The notes: generated from the letters alone by a model not told the origin. A DNA stretch of 64,000 nucleotides from Paracoccus versutus (GCF_000763885.1 NZ_JRKO01000032.1:1-64000); one strand, 5' to 3'; counted from the first letter of the stretch, positions 47,228 to 60,324 are shown. A program made the numbers and translations.

Positions 47228-47971
47228 TTACGCTGCGGAAAGCGCGGCGATGATCGGGCCGAAATCCTCGGCCTTGAGGCTGGCGCCGCCGACCAGCGCC
47301 CCGTTCACATGCGGGATGGCAAAGATCTCGGCCGCATTGCCGGGCTTGACCGAGCCGCCATAGAGCAGGGCGAAGTCGGCGCCGTCGGCGAAGCGCGCGG
47401 CCAGGCGGTCGCGCATCAGGGCGTGGACCTCGGCGATCTGGTCGTTCGTGGGGGTGCGGCCGGTGCCGATGGCCCAGACCGGCTCATAGGCGATCACCGT
47501 GTTCGCGGCCGTCGCGCCATCGGGGACGGAACCGGCAAGCTGGGCCGAGATCACGTCGAGCGTCTGGCCGGCGTCGCGCTGCGCCTCGGTCTCGCCGACG
47601 CAGATCACCGCGACCAGGCCCGCCTGATGCGCGGCGACGGCCTTGGCGGCGACCTGGGCGTCGGTTTCGGCATGGTCGGTGCGGCGCTCGGAATGGCCGA
47701 GGATCACATGGCTCGCGCCCGCGTCCTTCAGCTGCGCGGCGGCGATGTCGCCGGTATGGGCGCCCGAGGTCCTGGCGTGGCAATCCTGGCCGCCGGTGGC
47801 GATGCGGCCCTGCGCGCGGGCGGCCATGGCATGGACCAGGGTGGCGGGGGGGCAGATCAGCACATCGCAGCCCGGTGCCGGATGATCGGCCAGCAGCCGG
47901 TCGATCTCGGCCAGCGAGGCCAGGGTTCCGTTCATCTTCCAGTTGCCGGCGGCGAGTTTGCGCGGGGCCAT
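47228..47971 (-). CDS. tpiA: Triose-phosphate isomerase TpiA
   Basis: Interconverts dihydroxyacetone phosphate and glyceraldehyde 3-phosphate. The 247-residue protein has the catalytic Lys in AAGNWKMNG (residues 7-15), His in VILGHSERR near 92, Glu in [16 protein letters not shown] near 162 and the phosphate loop [12 protein letters not shown] near 206. GGGAGAGAGG precedes the ATG at 47971; the longer open frame to 48031 is not conserved. Confidence 0.97.
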   Translation of the reverse strand: MAPRKLAAGNWKMNGTLASLAEIDRLLADHPAPGCDVLICPPATLVHAMAARAQGRIATGGQDCHARTSGAHTGDIAAAQLKDAGASHVILGHSERRTDHAETDAQVAAKAVAAHQAGLVAVICVGETEAQRDAGQTLDVISAQLAGSVPDGATAANTVIAYEPVWAIGTGRTPTNDQIAEVHALMRDRLAARFADGADFALLYGGSVKPGNAAEIFAIPHVNGALVGGASLKAEDFGPIIAALSAA

Positions 47972-48072
47972 CTGCCTCTCTCCCTTTTCATGGACTGACA
48001 GGGGATTAGGCCGGGGATTTCGCGCGATCAAGACGGCTGGGCGATGTGGGCGCTAACTTGCGGCAAAAAGGC

Positions 48073-48444
48073 TCAGGCTTTGGCGGCCGAACCCTCCAGC
48101 GGGGTGAAGCTGACCGATTCGCCGCAGCCGCAGCTGTCGGTGACATTCGGGTTGCGGAACTTGAAGCCGGATTCCAGCAGGCCGGATTCATAGTCGATCT
48201 CGGTCCCGAACAGGAACATCTGCGCGGTAGGGGCGATCAGCACCCGCGCCGCGCCCTGCTCGACCACCTCGTCGCCGGGGGCGGCGGTCTCGGCCAGTTC
48301 CATGGTGTATTCCATGCCGGCGCAGCCCCCCTTCTTCAGGCCGATGCGCAGCCCGCTGGCGGATTTCTGGGCCATCAGCCGGGCGATCTGCCGCTCGGCC
48401 GCCTGGGTGATGGTCACGGGGGATTTGCCGGGGATCGAAAACAT
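48073..48444 (-). CDS. A-type iron-sulfur carrier (IscA/ErpA family)
   Basis: A 123-residue Fe-S carrier. Its three conserved cysteines are in GLKKGGCAGMEYTM (about residue 41) and the C-terminal TDSCGCGESVSF. ITQAAERQIARLMAQ is the usual N-terminal helix. It passes clusters to client enzymes; [4Fe-4S] aconitase, encoded 2 kb away, would be one possible client, but that is only proximity. IscA, ErpA and SufA cannot be separated from sequence alone here. Divergent from rpsD. Confidence 0.92.
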   Translation of the reverse strand: MFSIPGKSPVTITQAAERQIARLMAQKSASGLRIGLKKGGCAGMEYTMELAETAAPGDEVVEQGAARVLIAPTAQMFLFGTEIDYESGLLESGFKFRNPNVTDSCGCGESVSFTPLEGSAAKA

Positions 48445-48508
48445 CTCGGGCCCTTTTCTGTTCGCTGTCTCTCATTTAGGAGCATCGGGGCTGCCGCTCA
48501 AGGGGTGC

Positions 48509-48536
48509 TTGACTCCGGGCACGGGGCGGCTATAAG
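48509..48536 (+). promoter_or_regulatory. Promoter of rpsD
   Basis: TTGACT (48509-48514), 16-base spacer, TATAAG (48531-48536): one of the best housekeeping-type promoters in the window. It leaves a leader of about 100 bases before rpsD. Confidence 0.75.
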
Positions 48537-48640
48537 CGCCGCTTCATTGGTGTTGGTGGACCCCGCAAGGGGAATCCTGTCGGGCAATATGCCAAAGGAC
48601 AACGCCCTTCGAGAACATAACATAAAGAAGGAGATCAGCG

Positions 48641-49261
48641 ATGACCAAACGCACCGCTGCCAAGTACAAGATCGACCGCCGCATGGGCGAGAACATCTGG
48701 GGCCGCGCCAAGTCGCCGCTCAACCGCCGCGAATACGGCCCCGGCCAGCACGGCCAGCGCCGCAAGGGCAAGCTGTCGGACTTCGGCACCCAGCTGCGCG
48801 CCAAGCAGAAGCTCAAGGGCTATTACGGCGACCTGACCGAAAAGCAGTTCCGCCGCATCTACGCCGAGGCCGAGCGCGTCAAGGGCGACACCGGCGAGAA
48901 CCTGATCGGCCTCTTGGAGCGCCGCCTGGACGCGGTGGTCTATCGCGCGAAATTCGTGCCGACCATCTTCGCCGCCCGCCAGTTCGTGAACCATGGCCAT
49001 GTCGAGGTGAACGGCAAGCGCGTGAACATCGCCTCGTATCGCGTCAAGGAAGGCGACGTGATCTCGATCCGCGAGCGGTCGCGCCAGCTGGCCATCGTGT
49101 TGGAGTCGGTCGGCCTGGCCGAGCGTGACGTGCCGGACTACCTAGAAGTGGACCACAACAAGATGACCGCGAGCTTCGTGCGCACCCCGGCCCTGGGCGA
49201 CGTGCCCTATGCCGTGCAGATGGAGCCGAACCTGGTCGTCGAATTCTACGCGAAGAACTGA
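48641..49261 (+). CDS. rpsD: 30S ribosomal protein S4
   Basis: Primary 16S rRNA-binding protein, 206 residues. It starts [20 protein letters not shown], followed by [20 protein letters not shown], typical of alphaproteobacterial S4. The S4 RNA-binding domain has [20 protein letters not shown] near residue 93 and [17 protein letters not shown] near 122. AAGGAG sits 8-9 bases ahead of the ATG. It stands alone with its own promoter; a terminator hairpin lies inside the repeat that follows. Confidence 0.98.
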   Translation: MTKRTAAKYKIDRRMGENIWGRAKSPLNRREYGPGQHGQRRKGKLSDFGTQLRAKQKLKGYYGDLTEKQFRRIYAEAERVKGDTGENLIGLLERRLDAVVYRAKFVPTIFAARQFVNHGHVEVNGKRVNIASYRVKEGDVISIRERSRQLAIVLESVGLAERDVPDYLEVDHNKMTASFVRTPALGDVPYAVQMEPNLVVEFYAKN

Positions 49262-49275
49262 TCCCTTCAGGATCG

Positions 49276-49401
49276 CAGGAATGCCGGGCCGTCCCTTCGG
49301 GGGCGGCCTTCGCTTTTCCGGCGCCGTCGCAGGGAGTATTTGAGGAACGAAGAAGCCTGGGGGCCTGCCGGTGTGGCCGGCAGAATATTTGGCAAACGGT
49401 G
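49276..49401 (+). repeat. Left copy of a 125-bp inverted repeat (rpsD side)
   Basis: Begins 15 bases after the rpsD stop. The first ~50 bases include a hairpin with a TTCG loop (GGCCGTCCC/GGGGCGGCC) that would end rpsD transcription. Then come GAGTATTTG with GAACGAAGAAG and, 45 bases on, GAATATTTG with AAACGGTG. The reverse complement of 50150-50273 matches it almost fully for the first ~85 bases and well to the end. Confidence 0.85.
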
Positions 49402-49503
49402 CAGCGCCGCGCCGTTCACAATCGGGCAAGCGCGGGGCGAGCGGCTTGCATGGCGACGAAACATTCTGGCAAATCGGCACGCAGGGCAGATATGGGGAAG
49501 GCG

Positions 49504-50118
49504 ATGCGCGGGCTGGTGGTGGCTTTGATCGGGGCGATGGGATTGCTTGCGCCGGCGGGCGCGCAGGAGAATCCGGCCAGGGACGAGCGGCTCTGGACCT
49601 GCGAGACCTCGATCGCCGGCGAGCGGACAGCGATCAACTATCTCCGCGATGACGAGTTCCGCGCGAATGTCGGCCGGTTGGAGAAGAATTTCTCCGGTTG
49701 GGGACGGATCTCCTGTCCCGGCTACGTCACCCTGCGCGAGATCCTGCGGCGCAACCAGATGGCGGACGACGGCAGCTATTGCCTGCTCTGGGACAAGCAG
49801 CACGACACCTATATCGGCGCGCAGAAGGGGCCGCGCAAAGGGAATGCGCTCTGCCGCAAGACCTTTTGCGAACGGGTGAACACGGCGCGGCAGGCGACCT
49901 TCCGCAATGCCAATGCGCTGGCGGTTGCCGGCTATGACGCGGTGACCCAACGGCCCGGCGCCACGATCCTGGCCGCGACCTCGGGGCAGATGGTCGGCAC
50001 GCTCGAGGCGGCGGGGGCGGCGGCGATGGGCATGGCGGCCTCGCCGGTAGCGGTGGGTTCGCTGGTGATCGGTTCGGCCGCCGTGGGCGGAAGCCTGTGG
50101 TATTGCACCGAGGAATAG
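49504..50118 (+). CDS. Unknown exported Cys-containing protein inside the inverted repeat
   Basis: A 204-residue protein with a Sec signal peptide (MRGLVVALIGAMGLLAPAGA, cleaved before QENPA). The mature part has six Cys (WTCETS, ISCPGY, YCLLWD, ALCRKTFCER, LWYC), suggesting disulfides, and a Gly/Ala-rich hydrophobic stretch near the end (residues about 160-198) that could span the membrane. GGGGA precedes the ATG at 49504; ATGs at 49450 and 49492 are also in frame. No family recognised. It lies alone between converging rpsD and acnA and is bracketed by inverted copies of one sequence, so it may have arrived by insertion. Confidence 0.7.
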   Translation: MRGLVVALIGAMGLLAPAGAQENPARDERLWTCETSIAGERTAINYLRDDEFRANVGRLEKNFSGWGRISCPGYVTLREILRRNQMADDGSYCLLWDKQHDTYIGAQKGPRKGNALCRKTFCERVNTARQATFRNANALAVAGYDAVTQRPGATILAATSGQMVGTLEAAGAAAMGMAASPVAVGSLVIGSAAVGGSLWYCTEE

Positions 50119-50149
50119 GCTCGCCGCCGCCGGGCGCGGCATCCGCCTT

Positions 50150-50273
50150 CACCGTCCTGCAAATACTCCGCCGGCCATCCCGGCAGGCCCAGGCTTCTTC
50201 GTTCCTCAAATACTCCCTGCGGCGGCGCCGGAAAAGCGAAGGCCGCCCCCGAAGGGACGGCCCGGCATTCCTG
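50150..50273 (-). repeat. Right copy of the 125-bp inverted repeat (acnA side)
   Basis: Read on the minus strand it starts 32 bases after the acnA stop and matches 49276-49401: the first ~85 bases differ at one position, then come a two-base length difference and more divergence. Its TTCG-loop hairpin would end acnA transcription. Confidence 0.85.
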
Positions 50274-50304
50274 GCCCCCGTCATTTCTGGCCGATGGCCC
50301 TGGA

Positions 50305-53064
<2,760 letters not shown>

Positions 53065-53161
53065 GGACTCGGCTCCCTATCCTTGAAAAAGGTGGCTGAA
53101 TGGCGGTGCTGCCTGCCATTTGCCCCTTTTCGGCATGGGGTTCAAGAGGGCGGGGCAGGCT

Positions 53162-53180
53162 TTGTATGCCATTGTATGCC
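53162..53180. promoter_or_regulatory. Direct repeat TTGTATGCC upstream of acnA
   Basis: TTGTATGCC occurs at 53162-53170 and again at 53172-53180. On the minus strand this gives ATACAATGGCATACAA, about 100 bases ahead of the acnA start and likely near its promoter. TTGTAT half-sites are typical of GntR-type regulators; no regulator gene is nearby. Confidence 0.45.
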
Positions 53181-53322
53181 AAATTTTCGCTGCGGCGGCA
53201 AGATGTGGGTTTTCCATCACGGTCACGCTGCGGGAACGGGGCACTAACAAAGCATTGATTTGTCGTTCCCCGGCGCGGCGGTTTAGCTGTTGCGGATCGA
53301 AGGGGCCGGGAAAACGGGCGAC

Positions 53323-54441
53323 ATGACGGCAAGGCGCATCAAGACGACGGCTTGGGGACAGGGGCGGAAGGCGGCGATCCTGCCGGGGCTGGCCTGCGCC
53401 CTGTGGGTGCTGCTGGGCGGATTTGCCGCGCCCGCCCTGGCGCAGGACGCAGGCGGGGCGGCCGCCCCCGATCCCGCGCCGGCCGCTGCCGCGGCGCCGC
53501 AATCGCCCCAGGGGCCATCCTCCGGGACCGGCGGCGATGGAGCCGCCTTCGCGCCCCTGGCCCCGCCCGCCGCCCTGTCCGAATCCGCCCTGTCCGAGGA
53601 TGAGGACGACGGCATCATCGGCCTGATCGAGGCGCCCGAGGGCGCGCCGGGCGTTCCCGCCGAGGGCATGCCGCCGGTCATCGACCCCGGCGCGCTGGCC
53701 GCCTCGGCCATGGTTTCCTTTGCCGAGGTGCAGCCGCGCGCCGGCATGATGGGCCCCATCGGCCACCCGCCGGTGGTGGTCGAGCTTTTCACCTCGCAGG
53801 GCTGCTCGTCCTGCCCGCCGGCGGACGAGCTGCTGGCCGACCTGGCCGACCGCGAGGATGTCCTGGCGCTGTCCTGGCATGTCGATTACTGGGACTATCT
53901 GGGCTGGGCCGATGAATTCGCCCGCCCCGAATTCACCCGCCGCCAGCAGGTCTATGCCCACCAGGCCGGCGAGCGCGCGATCTATACGCCGCAGATCGTC
54001 GTCGGCGGCACCGATACGCTGATCGCGCTGCGCCCGGCCGAACTGATGGGCCTGCTGCAGACCCAGATGGCGCGGCCTGCGCCGGTCATGGTTTCGTCCA
54101 GCCAGGGCAAGGACGGCTTTCGCATCGAGCTGACGCCACGCGGCGCCATCGCCGACCGGGTGGCGATCATCCTGGTGCGCTATGCGCCGCAGCGGCGGGT
54201 GGCGATCAAGGCCGGCGAGAACCGCGGCATCGCGCTGGAATACCGCAACGTGGTGCTGGCGGCCGAGCGCATCGCCGAATGGGACGGCCGCACGCCGCTG
54301 CGCATGACCGTCCGCCGCGACAGCCAGAACAGCGCCGATTTCCCGGCCGATACCCGCCATGCCATCCTGGCGCAGGAACTGGGGCGGGGCGACCCGCGCT
54401 CGGCCAGCGGGCCGATCCTGGCCGCGATCCGGCTGGACTGA
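53323..54441 (+). CDS. DUF1223 family thioredoxin-fold protein
   Basis: A 372-residue exported protein. The N-terminal hydrophobic segment (ILPGLACALWVLLGGFAAPA) ends in ALAQ, a signal-peptide site. An Ala/Pro-rich linker of about 110 residues follows. The DUF1223 domain then begins with PPVVVELFTSQGCSSCPPAD, whose CSSC is a thioredoxin-like redox motif, and continues with HVDYWDYLGWADEFARPEFT, RQQVYAH and TPQIVVGGTDTL. Family function is not established; a periplasmic thiol role is inference. ATG at 53323 chosen over a TTG at 53290. Divergent from acnA. Confidence 0.88.
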   Translation: MTARRIKTTAWGQGRKAAILPGLACALWVLLGGFAAPALAQDAGGAAAPDPAPAAAAAPQSPQGPSSGTGGDGAAFAPLAPPAALSESALSEDEDDGIIGLIEAPEGAPGVPAEGMPPVIDPGALAASAMVSFAEVQPRAGMMGPIGHPPVVVELFTSQGCSSCPPADELLADLADREDVLALSWHVDYWDYLGWADEFARPEFTRRQQVYAHQAGERAIYTPQIVVGGTDTLIALRPAELMGLLQTQMARPAPVMVSSSQGKDGFRIELTPRGAIADRVAIILVRYAPQRRVAIKAGENRGIALEYRNVVLAAERIAEWDGRTPLRMTVRRDSQNSADFPADTRHAILAQELGRGDPRSASGPILAAIRLD

Positions 54442-54446
54442 ACCGC

Positions 54447-54479
54447 GCCTGCGCCGCCCCGGCTTGCGCCGGCGCAGGC
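54447..54479 (+). terminator. Hairpin after the DUF1223 gene
   Basis: Perfect 10-bp stem GCCTGCGCCG/CGGCGCAGGC (54447-54456 with 54470-54479); no T-run. Confidence 0.55.
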
Positions 54480-54534
54480 TCCGGGGCAAAACCCGGCCCG
54501 TGCCGCAGACGACCATCCCAGACAGGAGCCTCCC

Positions 54535-55140
54535 TTGACCGAATCGCGCAAGATCGCCCCCTGGCTCAAGGCCGCATTGGAATTCGGCCCGCTGATCCTG
54601 TTCTTCCTGGTCTTCATGCGCTTTCGCGACCAGACCGTCAGCCTGGCGGGGCGGGACTATTCCGGCTTCATCCTGGCCACGCTGGTCTTCGTGCCGGTGC
54701 TGGCGCTCAGCACGCTGGCGCTGTGGCGGCTGACGGGCAGGCTGTCGCCGATGCAGATCGCGACGCTGGTGCTGGTCGTGGTCTTTGGCGGGTTGTCGGT
54801 CTGGCTCAACGACCCGAAATTCTTCAAGATGAAGCCGACGATCATCTACCTGATCTTTGCGGGCCTTCTGGGCGCCAGCCTGGTCCTGCGCCGCAACTGG
54901 CTGGAGCTGGTCCTGTCCGAGGCGCTGCCGATGAACGCCGAGGGCTGGCGCATCCTGACCCTGCGCATGGCGCTGCTGTTCCTGACCCTTGCCGCGGCGA
55001 ACGAGGCGGTCTGGCGGCTGATGTCGGAAACCGCCTGGGTGAACTTCAAGACCTTCGGCTTGCCGGCGATCATGGTGGTCTTTTTCGTCGCCAACGCCCG
55101 CCTGTTCGAGCGCCACGCCCAGCCCCGCGACGGCGAATAG
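54535..55140 (+). CDS. ispZ: Septation protein A family membrane protein (IspZ/YciB)
   Basis: A 201-residue inner-membrane protein with about six helices; the family influences division and envelope integrity. Typical parts are ALEFGPLILFFLVFM at the start, DPKFFKMKPTIIYLIFAGLL near residue 101, NEAVWRLMSETAWVNFKTFG near 160, and a last helix. The start is a TTG at 54535 with AGGAG six bases upstream; no ATG occurs before the first helix, so TTG is needed to keep it whole. Confidence 0.88.
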   Translation: MTESRKIAPWLKAALEFGPLILFFLVFMRFRDQTVSLAGRDYSGFILATLVFVPVLALSTLALWRLTGRLSPMQIATLVLVVVFGGLSVWLNDPKFFKMKPTIIYLIFAGLLGASLVLRRNWLELVLSEALPMNAEGWRILTLRMALLFLTLAAANEAVWRLMSETAWVNFKTFGLPAIMVVFFVANARLFERHAQPRDGE

Positions 55141-55209
55141 CGCCGGCTGCACCCTTGCATGGCTGGCCGGGCGGGTTTAACCCGAATCCCTGAGCATCAG
55201 GAGCGAGCC

Positions 55210-56406
55210 ATGTCCCCGGAGTCGAAGTCCCAGGAGCCGAACCAGCCTCTGCATCCGCGCACCCGCGCGGTCCATCACGGCATCCGCCGCAGCCAGTATG
55301 GCGAGATGGCCGAGGCGCTGTTCATGACCCAGGGCTTTTCCTATGACAGCGCCGAACAGGCCGAGGCGCGCTTTCTGGGGGCCGGCCCGGACGAGTTCAT
55401 CTATGCCCGCTACGGCAACCCGACCTCGCGCATGTTCGAGGACCGGATCGCCGACTTGGAGGGCACCGAGGACGCCTTTGCCACCGCCAGCGGCATGGCG
55501 GCGGTCAACGGCGCGCTGATGTGCTTTCTCAAGCCCGGCGATCACATCGTCTCGTCGCGGGCGCTGTTCGGTTCCTGCCTCTACGTGCTGGACCTGCTGG
55601 CCCGGTTCGGGGTCGAGGTGTCCTATGTCGACGGCACCGACATCGACCAATGGCGCGCGGCGCTGCGGCCCGACACGCGGGCGGTTTTCTTCGAATCGGT
55701 GTCGAACCCCACGCTCGAGGTGGTGGACATCGCCGCCGTCGCGGAACTGGCCCATGCGGTGGGCGCGCTGGTGGTGGTGGACAATGTCTTCGCCACCCCG
55801 GTCTATTCCCGCGCCGCCCGGCAGGGCGCCGACGTGGTGGTCTATTCCGCGACCAAGCATATCGACGGCTCGGGCCGCTGCCTGGGCGGGGTGATCTGCG
55901 GCACGCGGGCCTTCGTGCGCGAGGTGGCCGAGCCCTATCTGAAACACACCGGCGGCGCGATCAGCCCCTTCAACGCCTGGCTGATGCTGAACGGGCTGGC
56001 CACGATGGATCTGCGCGTGCGCGCCCAGACCGACAGCGCCCTGCAGCTTGCCGCCGCGATGAAGGACCAGGCCGGGATCGCCCGCGTGATCTATCCGGGC
56101 GTGCCCGAGCATCCGCAGCACGACCTGGTCATGCGGCAGATGGGCGCGGGCGGCACCATGGTCGCCCTCGACCTCGGCTCCAAGGAGGCGGCCTTCGCGG
56201 CGATGAACCGGATGCGCATCTTCCAGATCTCGAACAACCTGGGCGATGCGAAATCCATCGTCACCCACCCCTCGACCACGACGCATCAGCGCCTGTCCGA
56301 AGAGACGCGCCTTGCGCTTGGCATCACGCCGGGCCTGCTGCGCCTGTCGATCGGGCTGGAGGATGCCGGCGACCTGATCGCCGACATTCGCCGGTCGCTG
56401 GGCTGA
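55210..56406 (+). CDS. metZ: O-succinylhomoserine sulfhydrylase MetZ
   Basis: PLP enzyme of the Cys/Met metabolism family that makes homocysteine directly from O-succinylhomoserine and sulfide. The 398-residue protein has YARYGNPTSRMFEDRIADLE near residue 60, GMAAVNGALMCFLKPGDHIV near 97, the PLP lysine in VVYSATKHIDGSGRCLGG near 215, and HPSTTTHQRLSEETRLALGI near 355. CAGGAG lies 7-8 bases before the ATG at 55210. MetZ is favoured over cystathionine enzymes by these motifs. folE2 follows after 82 bp. Confidence 0.93.
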   Translation: MSPESKSQEPNQPLHPRTRAVHHGIRRSQYGEMAEALFMTQGFSYDSAEQAEARFLGAGPDEFIYARYGNPTSRMFEDRIADLEGTEDAFATASGMAAVNGALMCFLKPGDHIVSSRALFGSCLYVLDLLARFGVEVSYVDGTDIDQWRAALRPDTRAVFFESVSNPTLEVVDIAAVAELAHAVGALVVVDNVFATPVYSRAARQGADVVVYSATKHIDGSGRCLGGVICGTRAFVREVAEPYLKHTGGAISPFNAWLMLNGLATMDLRVRAQTDSALQLAAAMKDQAGIARVIYPGVPEHPQHDLVMRQMGAGGTMVALDLGSKEAAFAAMNRMRIFQISNNLGDAKSIVTHPSTTTHQRLSEETRLALGITPGLLRLSIGLEDAGDLIADIRRSLG

Positions 56407-56488
56407 GCATCGCGCGGAAGTGCCGGAGACCCCTTTCTTTTCCGGCACCGAGCCCCCAGATAGGAGCCGTCCTGACAGGGAGACGACC

Positions 56489-57453
<965 letters not shown>

Positions 57454-57454
<1 letters not shown>

Positions 57455-57756
57455 TGCTGTGGTTGTCCAGCGGAATGGCCTGTCTTCTGACGGCCCGGCT
57501 GGCGGCAATCTGGCTTTGTCTGGGCCATCGCTATCCTGAATGGCACCGGCGACGGCTGGCCGAGGGGCGGGCGTCCGGTCCCCTCGCGTTCGGGATGCTC
57601 CATGCGAATCCGCTGTTCGACGGCCAGGGGTTTCTGGACTGGCACCACCCGCGCCACCGCCGCGAACGCATCCGGTGCTACGCGGTCGGTGCGGTTTTTC
57701 TCGCCCTGGCCTTTCTGGTTTTCTGGGGACTCGCCGCCGCGGTAGGCGGCCTGTGA
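57454..57756 (+). CDS. Small unknown protein with two hydrophobic segments
   Basis: A 100-residue protein beginning on the last base of the folE2 stop. It has hydrophobic segments at about residues 7-22 (GMACLLTARLAAIWLCL) and 77-98 (AVGAVFLALAFLVFWGLAAA), with a basic, His/Arg-rich middle (RYPEWHRRRL, DWHHPRHRRERIR). It looks like a membrane protein with a cytoplasmic loop. No family recognised. Overlap with folE2 suggests co-expression, but codon use alone does not exclude a chance open frame. Confidence 0.5.
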
Positions 57757-57811
57757 ACGAAATGAGAACGACGGGCTTTCCCGAGCGCGGCTGCGGGGCT
57801 ATGGTGCGGGC

Positions 57812-60202
57812 ATGAGCAATTTCGACGACTCGGACGCCTTCGAGGCCGCAGCCGCCCCGGTTCCGCTTTCCCAGCGTGCCATGGGCGTGCGGCCCGCGCC
57901 CTATCTGGACGAGCTGAACCCGGCGCAGCGCGACGCGGTCGAGGCGCTGGACGGCCCCGTGCTGCTGCTGGCCGGCGCCGGCACCGGCAAGACCCGCGCC
58001 CTGACCACCCGCATCGCGCATCTGCTGAACCTTGGCCGCGCGCGTCCGGGGCAGATCCTGGCCGTGACCTTCACCAACAAGGCCGCGCGCGAGATGAAGA
58101 ACCGCATCGGCCGTCTTCTGGGCGAGATGGTCGAGGGCATGCCCTGGCTCGGCACCTTCCATTCGATCAGCGTCAAGATCCTGCGCCGCCACGCGGAACT
58201 GATCGGCGATGGCGCGCTGCACCTGAAGCCCAGCTTCACCATCCTGGACACCGACGACCAGGTCCGGCTGCTCAAGCAGCTGATCCAGGCCGAGAATATC
58301 GACGAAAAACGCTGGCCGGCGCGCCAACTCGCGCATCTGATCGACGGCTGGAAGAACCGCTGCCTGTCCCCCGCCAAGCTGCCCCAGGGCGAGGAACGCG
58401 CCTTCGACGGCCGCGGCGGCCGGCTTTACGCCGCCTATCAGCGCCGGCTGCTGGAGCTGAACGCGGTCGATTTCGGCGACCTGCTGATGCATTGCGTGAA
58501 CCTGTTCCAGGCGCATCCCGACGTGCTGCGCGGCTGGCAGGACCGCTTCCGCTATATCCTGGTGGACGAATACCAGGACACCAACACCGCGCAATACATG
58601 TGGCTGCGGCTCTTGGCGCAGGCGCATCGCAACATCTGCTGCGTCGGCGACGACGACCAGTCGATCTATGGCTGGCGCGGCGCCGAGGTCGGCAACATCC
58701 TGCGCTTCGAAAGCGATTTCCCCGGCGCCCAGGTGATCCGGCTGGAACAGAACTATCGCTCGACCCCGCATATCCTCGCCGCCGCCTCGGGGCTGATCGC
58801 GGCGAACAAGGGGCGCTTGGGCAAGACCCTCTGGACCGAGGCCGAGGAGGGCGAGCGCGTCCGCCTGATCGGCCATTGGGACAGCGAGGCCGAGGCGCGC
58901 TGGATCGGCGAGGAGATCGAGGCCTTCCACGGCGGCCATCGCCACAGCGTCGGCCGGCGCAGCCTGAACGACATCGCCATCCTGGTGCGGGCCAGCCACC
59001 AGATGCGGGCCTTCGAGGACCGCTTCATGACCATCGGCCTGCCCTATCGGGTGATCGGCGGCCCGCGCTTCTACGAGCGGCAGGAAATCCGCGACGCCAT
59101 GGCCTATTTCCGCCTGGCGGTCAGCCCCACCGACGACCTGGCCTTCGAGCGCATCGTGAACGTCCCCAAGCGCGGGCTGGGCGACAAGGCAGTGCAGAAG
59201 ATCCAGGTCGAGGCGCGCGAACGCGGGCTGTCGCTCTTGGAGGGCGCGGCCTCGGCCGTCGCCACCGGCGCGATTGGCGGCAAGGGCGCGGGGGCGCTGC
59301 GCCAGTTCACCGAGGCGATGGGCCGCTGGCACGCCGATGCGCTGGACAGCCGCGTGAACCATGTCGAGCTGGCCGAGCGCATCCTGGACGAATCCGGCTA
59401 TACCGCCATGTGGCAGAACGACAAGAACCCCGACGCGCCGGGCCGGCTCGACAACCTCAAGGAACTGGTCAAGGCGCTGGAGGAATTCGAGAACCTTCAG
59501 GGCTTCCTGGAACATGTCGCGCTGGTCATGGACAATGACAAGGGCGAGCAGTCCGAGGAGGTCAGCATCATGACCCTTCACGCCGCCAAGGGGCTGGAAT
59601 ATCCCATCGTCTTCCTGCCGGGGTGGGAGGACGGGCTGTTCCCCAGCCAGCGCAGCATGGACGAAAGCGGCATGAAGGGGCTCGAGGAGGAACGGCGCCT
59701 GGCCTATGTCGGCATCACCCGCGGCGAGGAGCTGGTGACGATCAGCTTTGCCGGCAACCGCCGCATGTATGGACAATGGCAGTCCAGCCTGCCCTCGCGC
59801 TTCATCGACGAACTGCCCGAGGATCATGTCGAGGTGCTGACGCCGCCGGGCCTCTATGGCGGCGGCTATGGCGCGGCGGCCCAGCCCTTTGCGCAATCGG
59901 TGATGCACGAACGCGCGGCGCGGGCCGATGTCTACAACTCGCCGGGCTGGAAGCGGATGCAGGAACGCTCCGCCCAGCGGGCCCAGCCCGTGCATCGCAC
60001 CCCGGTCGTCATCGATGCCGAGCCGGCGGCGCGGTTTTCGGTCGGCGACCGGGTATTCCACCAGAAATTCGGCAATGGCACCATCATGGGCATCGCCGAG
60101 GACACGCTGACCATCCAGTTCCCCACCGGCTTCAAGACGGTGAAGGCGGGCTACGTGCAGCCCTCGTCCGGCGGCGGCGCGCTGGACGACGTGCCGTTCT
60201 GA
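57812..60202 (+). CDS. ATP-dependent DNA helicase UvrD/PcrA
   Basis: Superfamily 1A 3'-5' helicase used in excision and mismatch repair and in removing RecA; 796 residues. Motif I AGAGTGKTRAL (about residues 56-66), Ia AVTFTNKAAREMKNRI, II VDEYQDTNTAQY near 250, III GDDDQSIYGWRGAEVG near 283, IV RLEQNYRST, V MTLHAAKGLEYPIVFLPGWE near 590 and VI YVGITRGEEL near 635. A C-terminal Tudor-like tail (VGDRVFHQKFGNGTIMGI) near 745 contacts RNA polymerase in PcrA. Both names are used in this group. Confidence 0.96.
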   Translation: MSNFDDSDAFEAAAAPVPLSQRAMGVRPAPYLDELNPAQRDAVEALDGPVLLLAGAGTGKTRALTTRIAHLLNLGRARPGQILAVTFTNKAAREMKNRIGRLLGEMVEGMPWLGTFHSISVKILRRHAELIGDGALHLKPSFTILDTDDQVRLLKQLIQAENIDEKRWPARQLAHLIDGWKNRCLSPAKLPQGEERAFDGRGGRLYAAYQRRLLELNAVDFGDLLMHCVNLFQAHPDVLRGWQDRFRYILVDEYQDTNTAQYMWLRLLAQAHRNICCVGDDDQSIYGWRGAEVGNILRFESDFPGAQVIRLEQNYRSTPHILAAASGLIAANKGRLGKTLWTEAEEGERVRLIGHWDSEAEARWIGEEIEAFHGGHRHSVGRRSLNDIAILVRASHQMRAFEDRFMTIGLPYRVIGGPRFYERQEIRDAMAYFRLAVSPTDDLAFERIVNVPKRGLGDKAVQKIQVEARERGLSLLEGAASAVATGAIGGKGAGALRQFTEAMGRWHADALDSRVNHVELAERILDESGYTAMWQNDKNPDAPGRLDNLKELVKALEEFENLQGFLEHVALVMDNDKGEQSEEVSIMTLHAAKGLEYPIVFLPGWEDGLFPSQRSMDESGMKGLEEERRLAYVGITRGEELVTISFAGNRRMYGQWQSSLPSRFIDELPEDHVEVLTPPGLYGGGYGAAAQPFAQSVMHERAARADVYNSPGWKRMQERSAQRAQPVHRTPVVIDAEPAARFSVGDRVFHQKFGNGTIMGIAEDTLTIQFPTGFKTVKAGYVQPSSGGGALDDVPF

Positions 60203-60324
60203 AGCGCCTGCGCCGCGCACCCCGCCATCCCGACCGCGCCCCCCGATTGCACCCGCTGAACCGGCGGATCCTCTACAACCGCGCCTCCGGCCATCCCGCG
60301 CGGTTGCACCGCCGCAGCCGTCTT

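Noticed and set aside
48540..48640. Structured rpsD leader as an S4 autoregulatory site
   Set aside because: The leader is long enough, but I could not recognise a pseudoknot like the known S4 targets.
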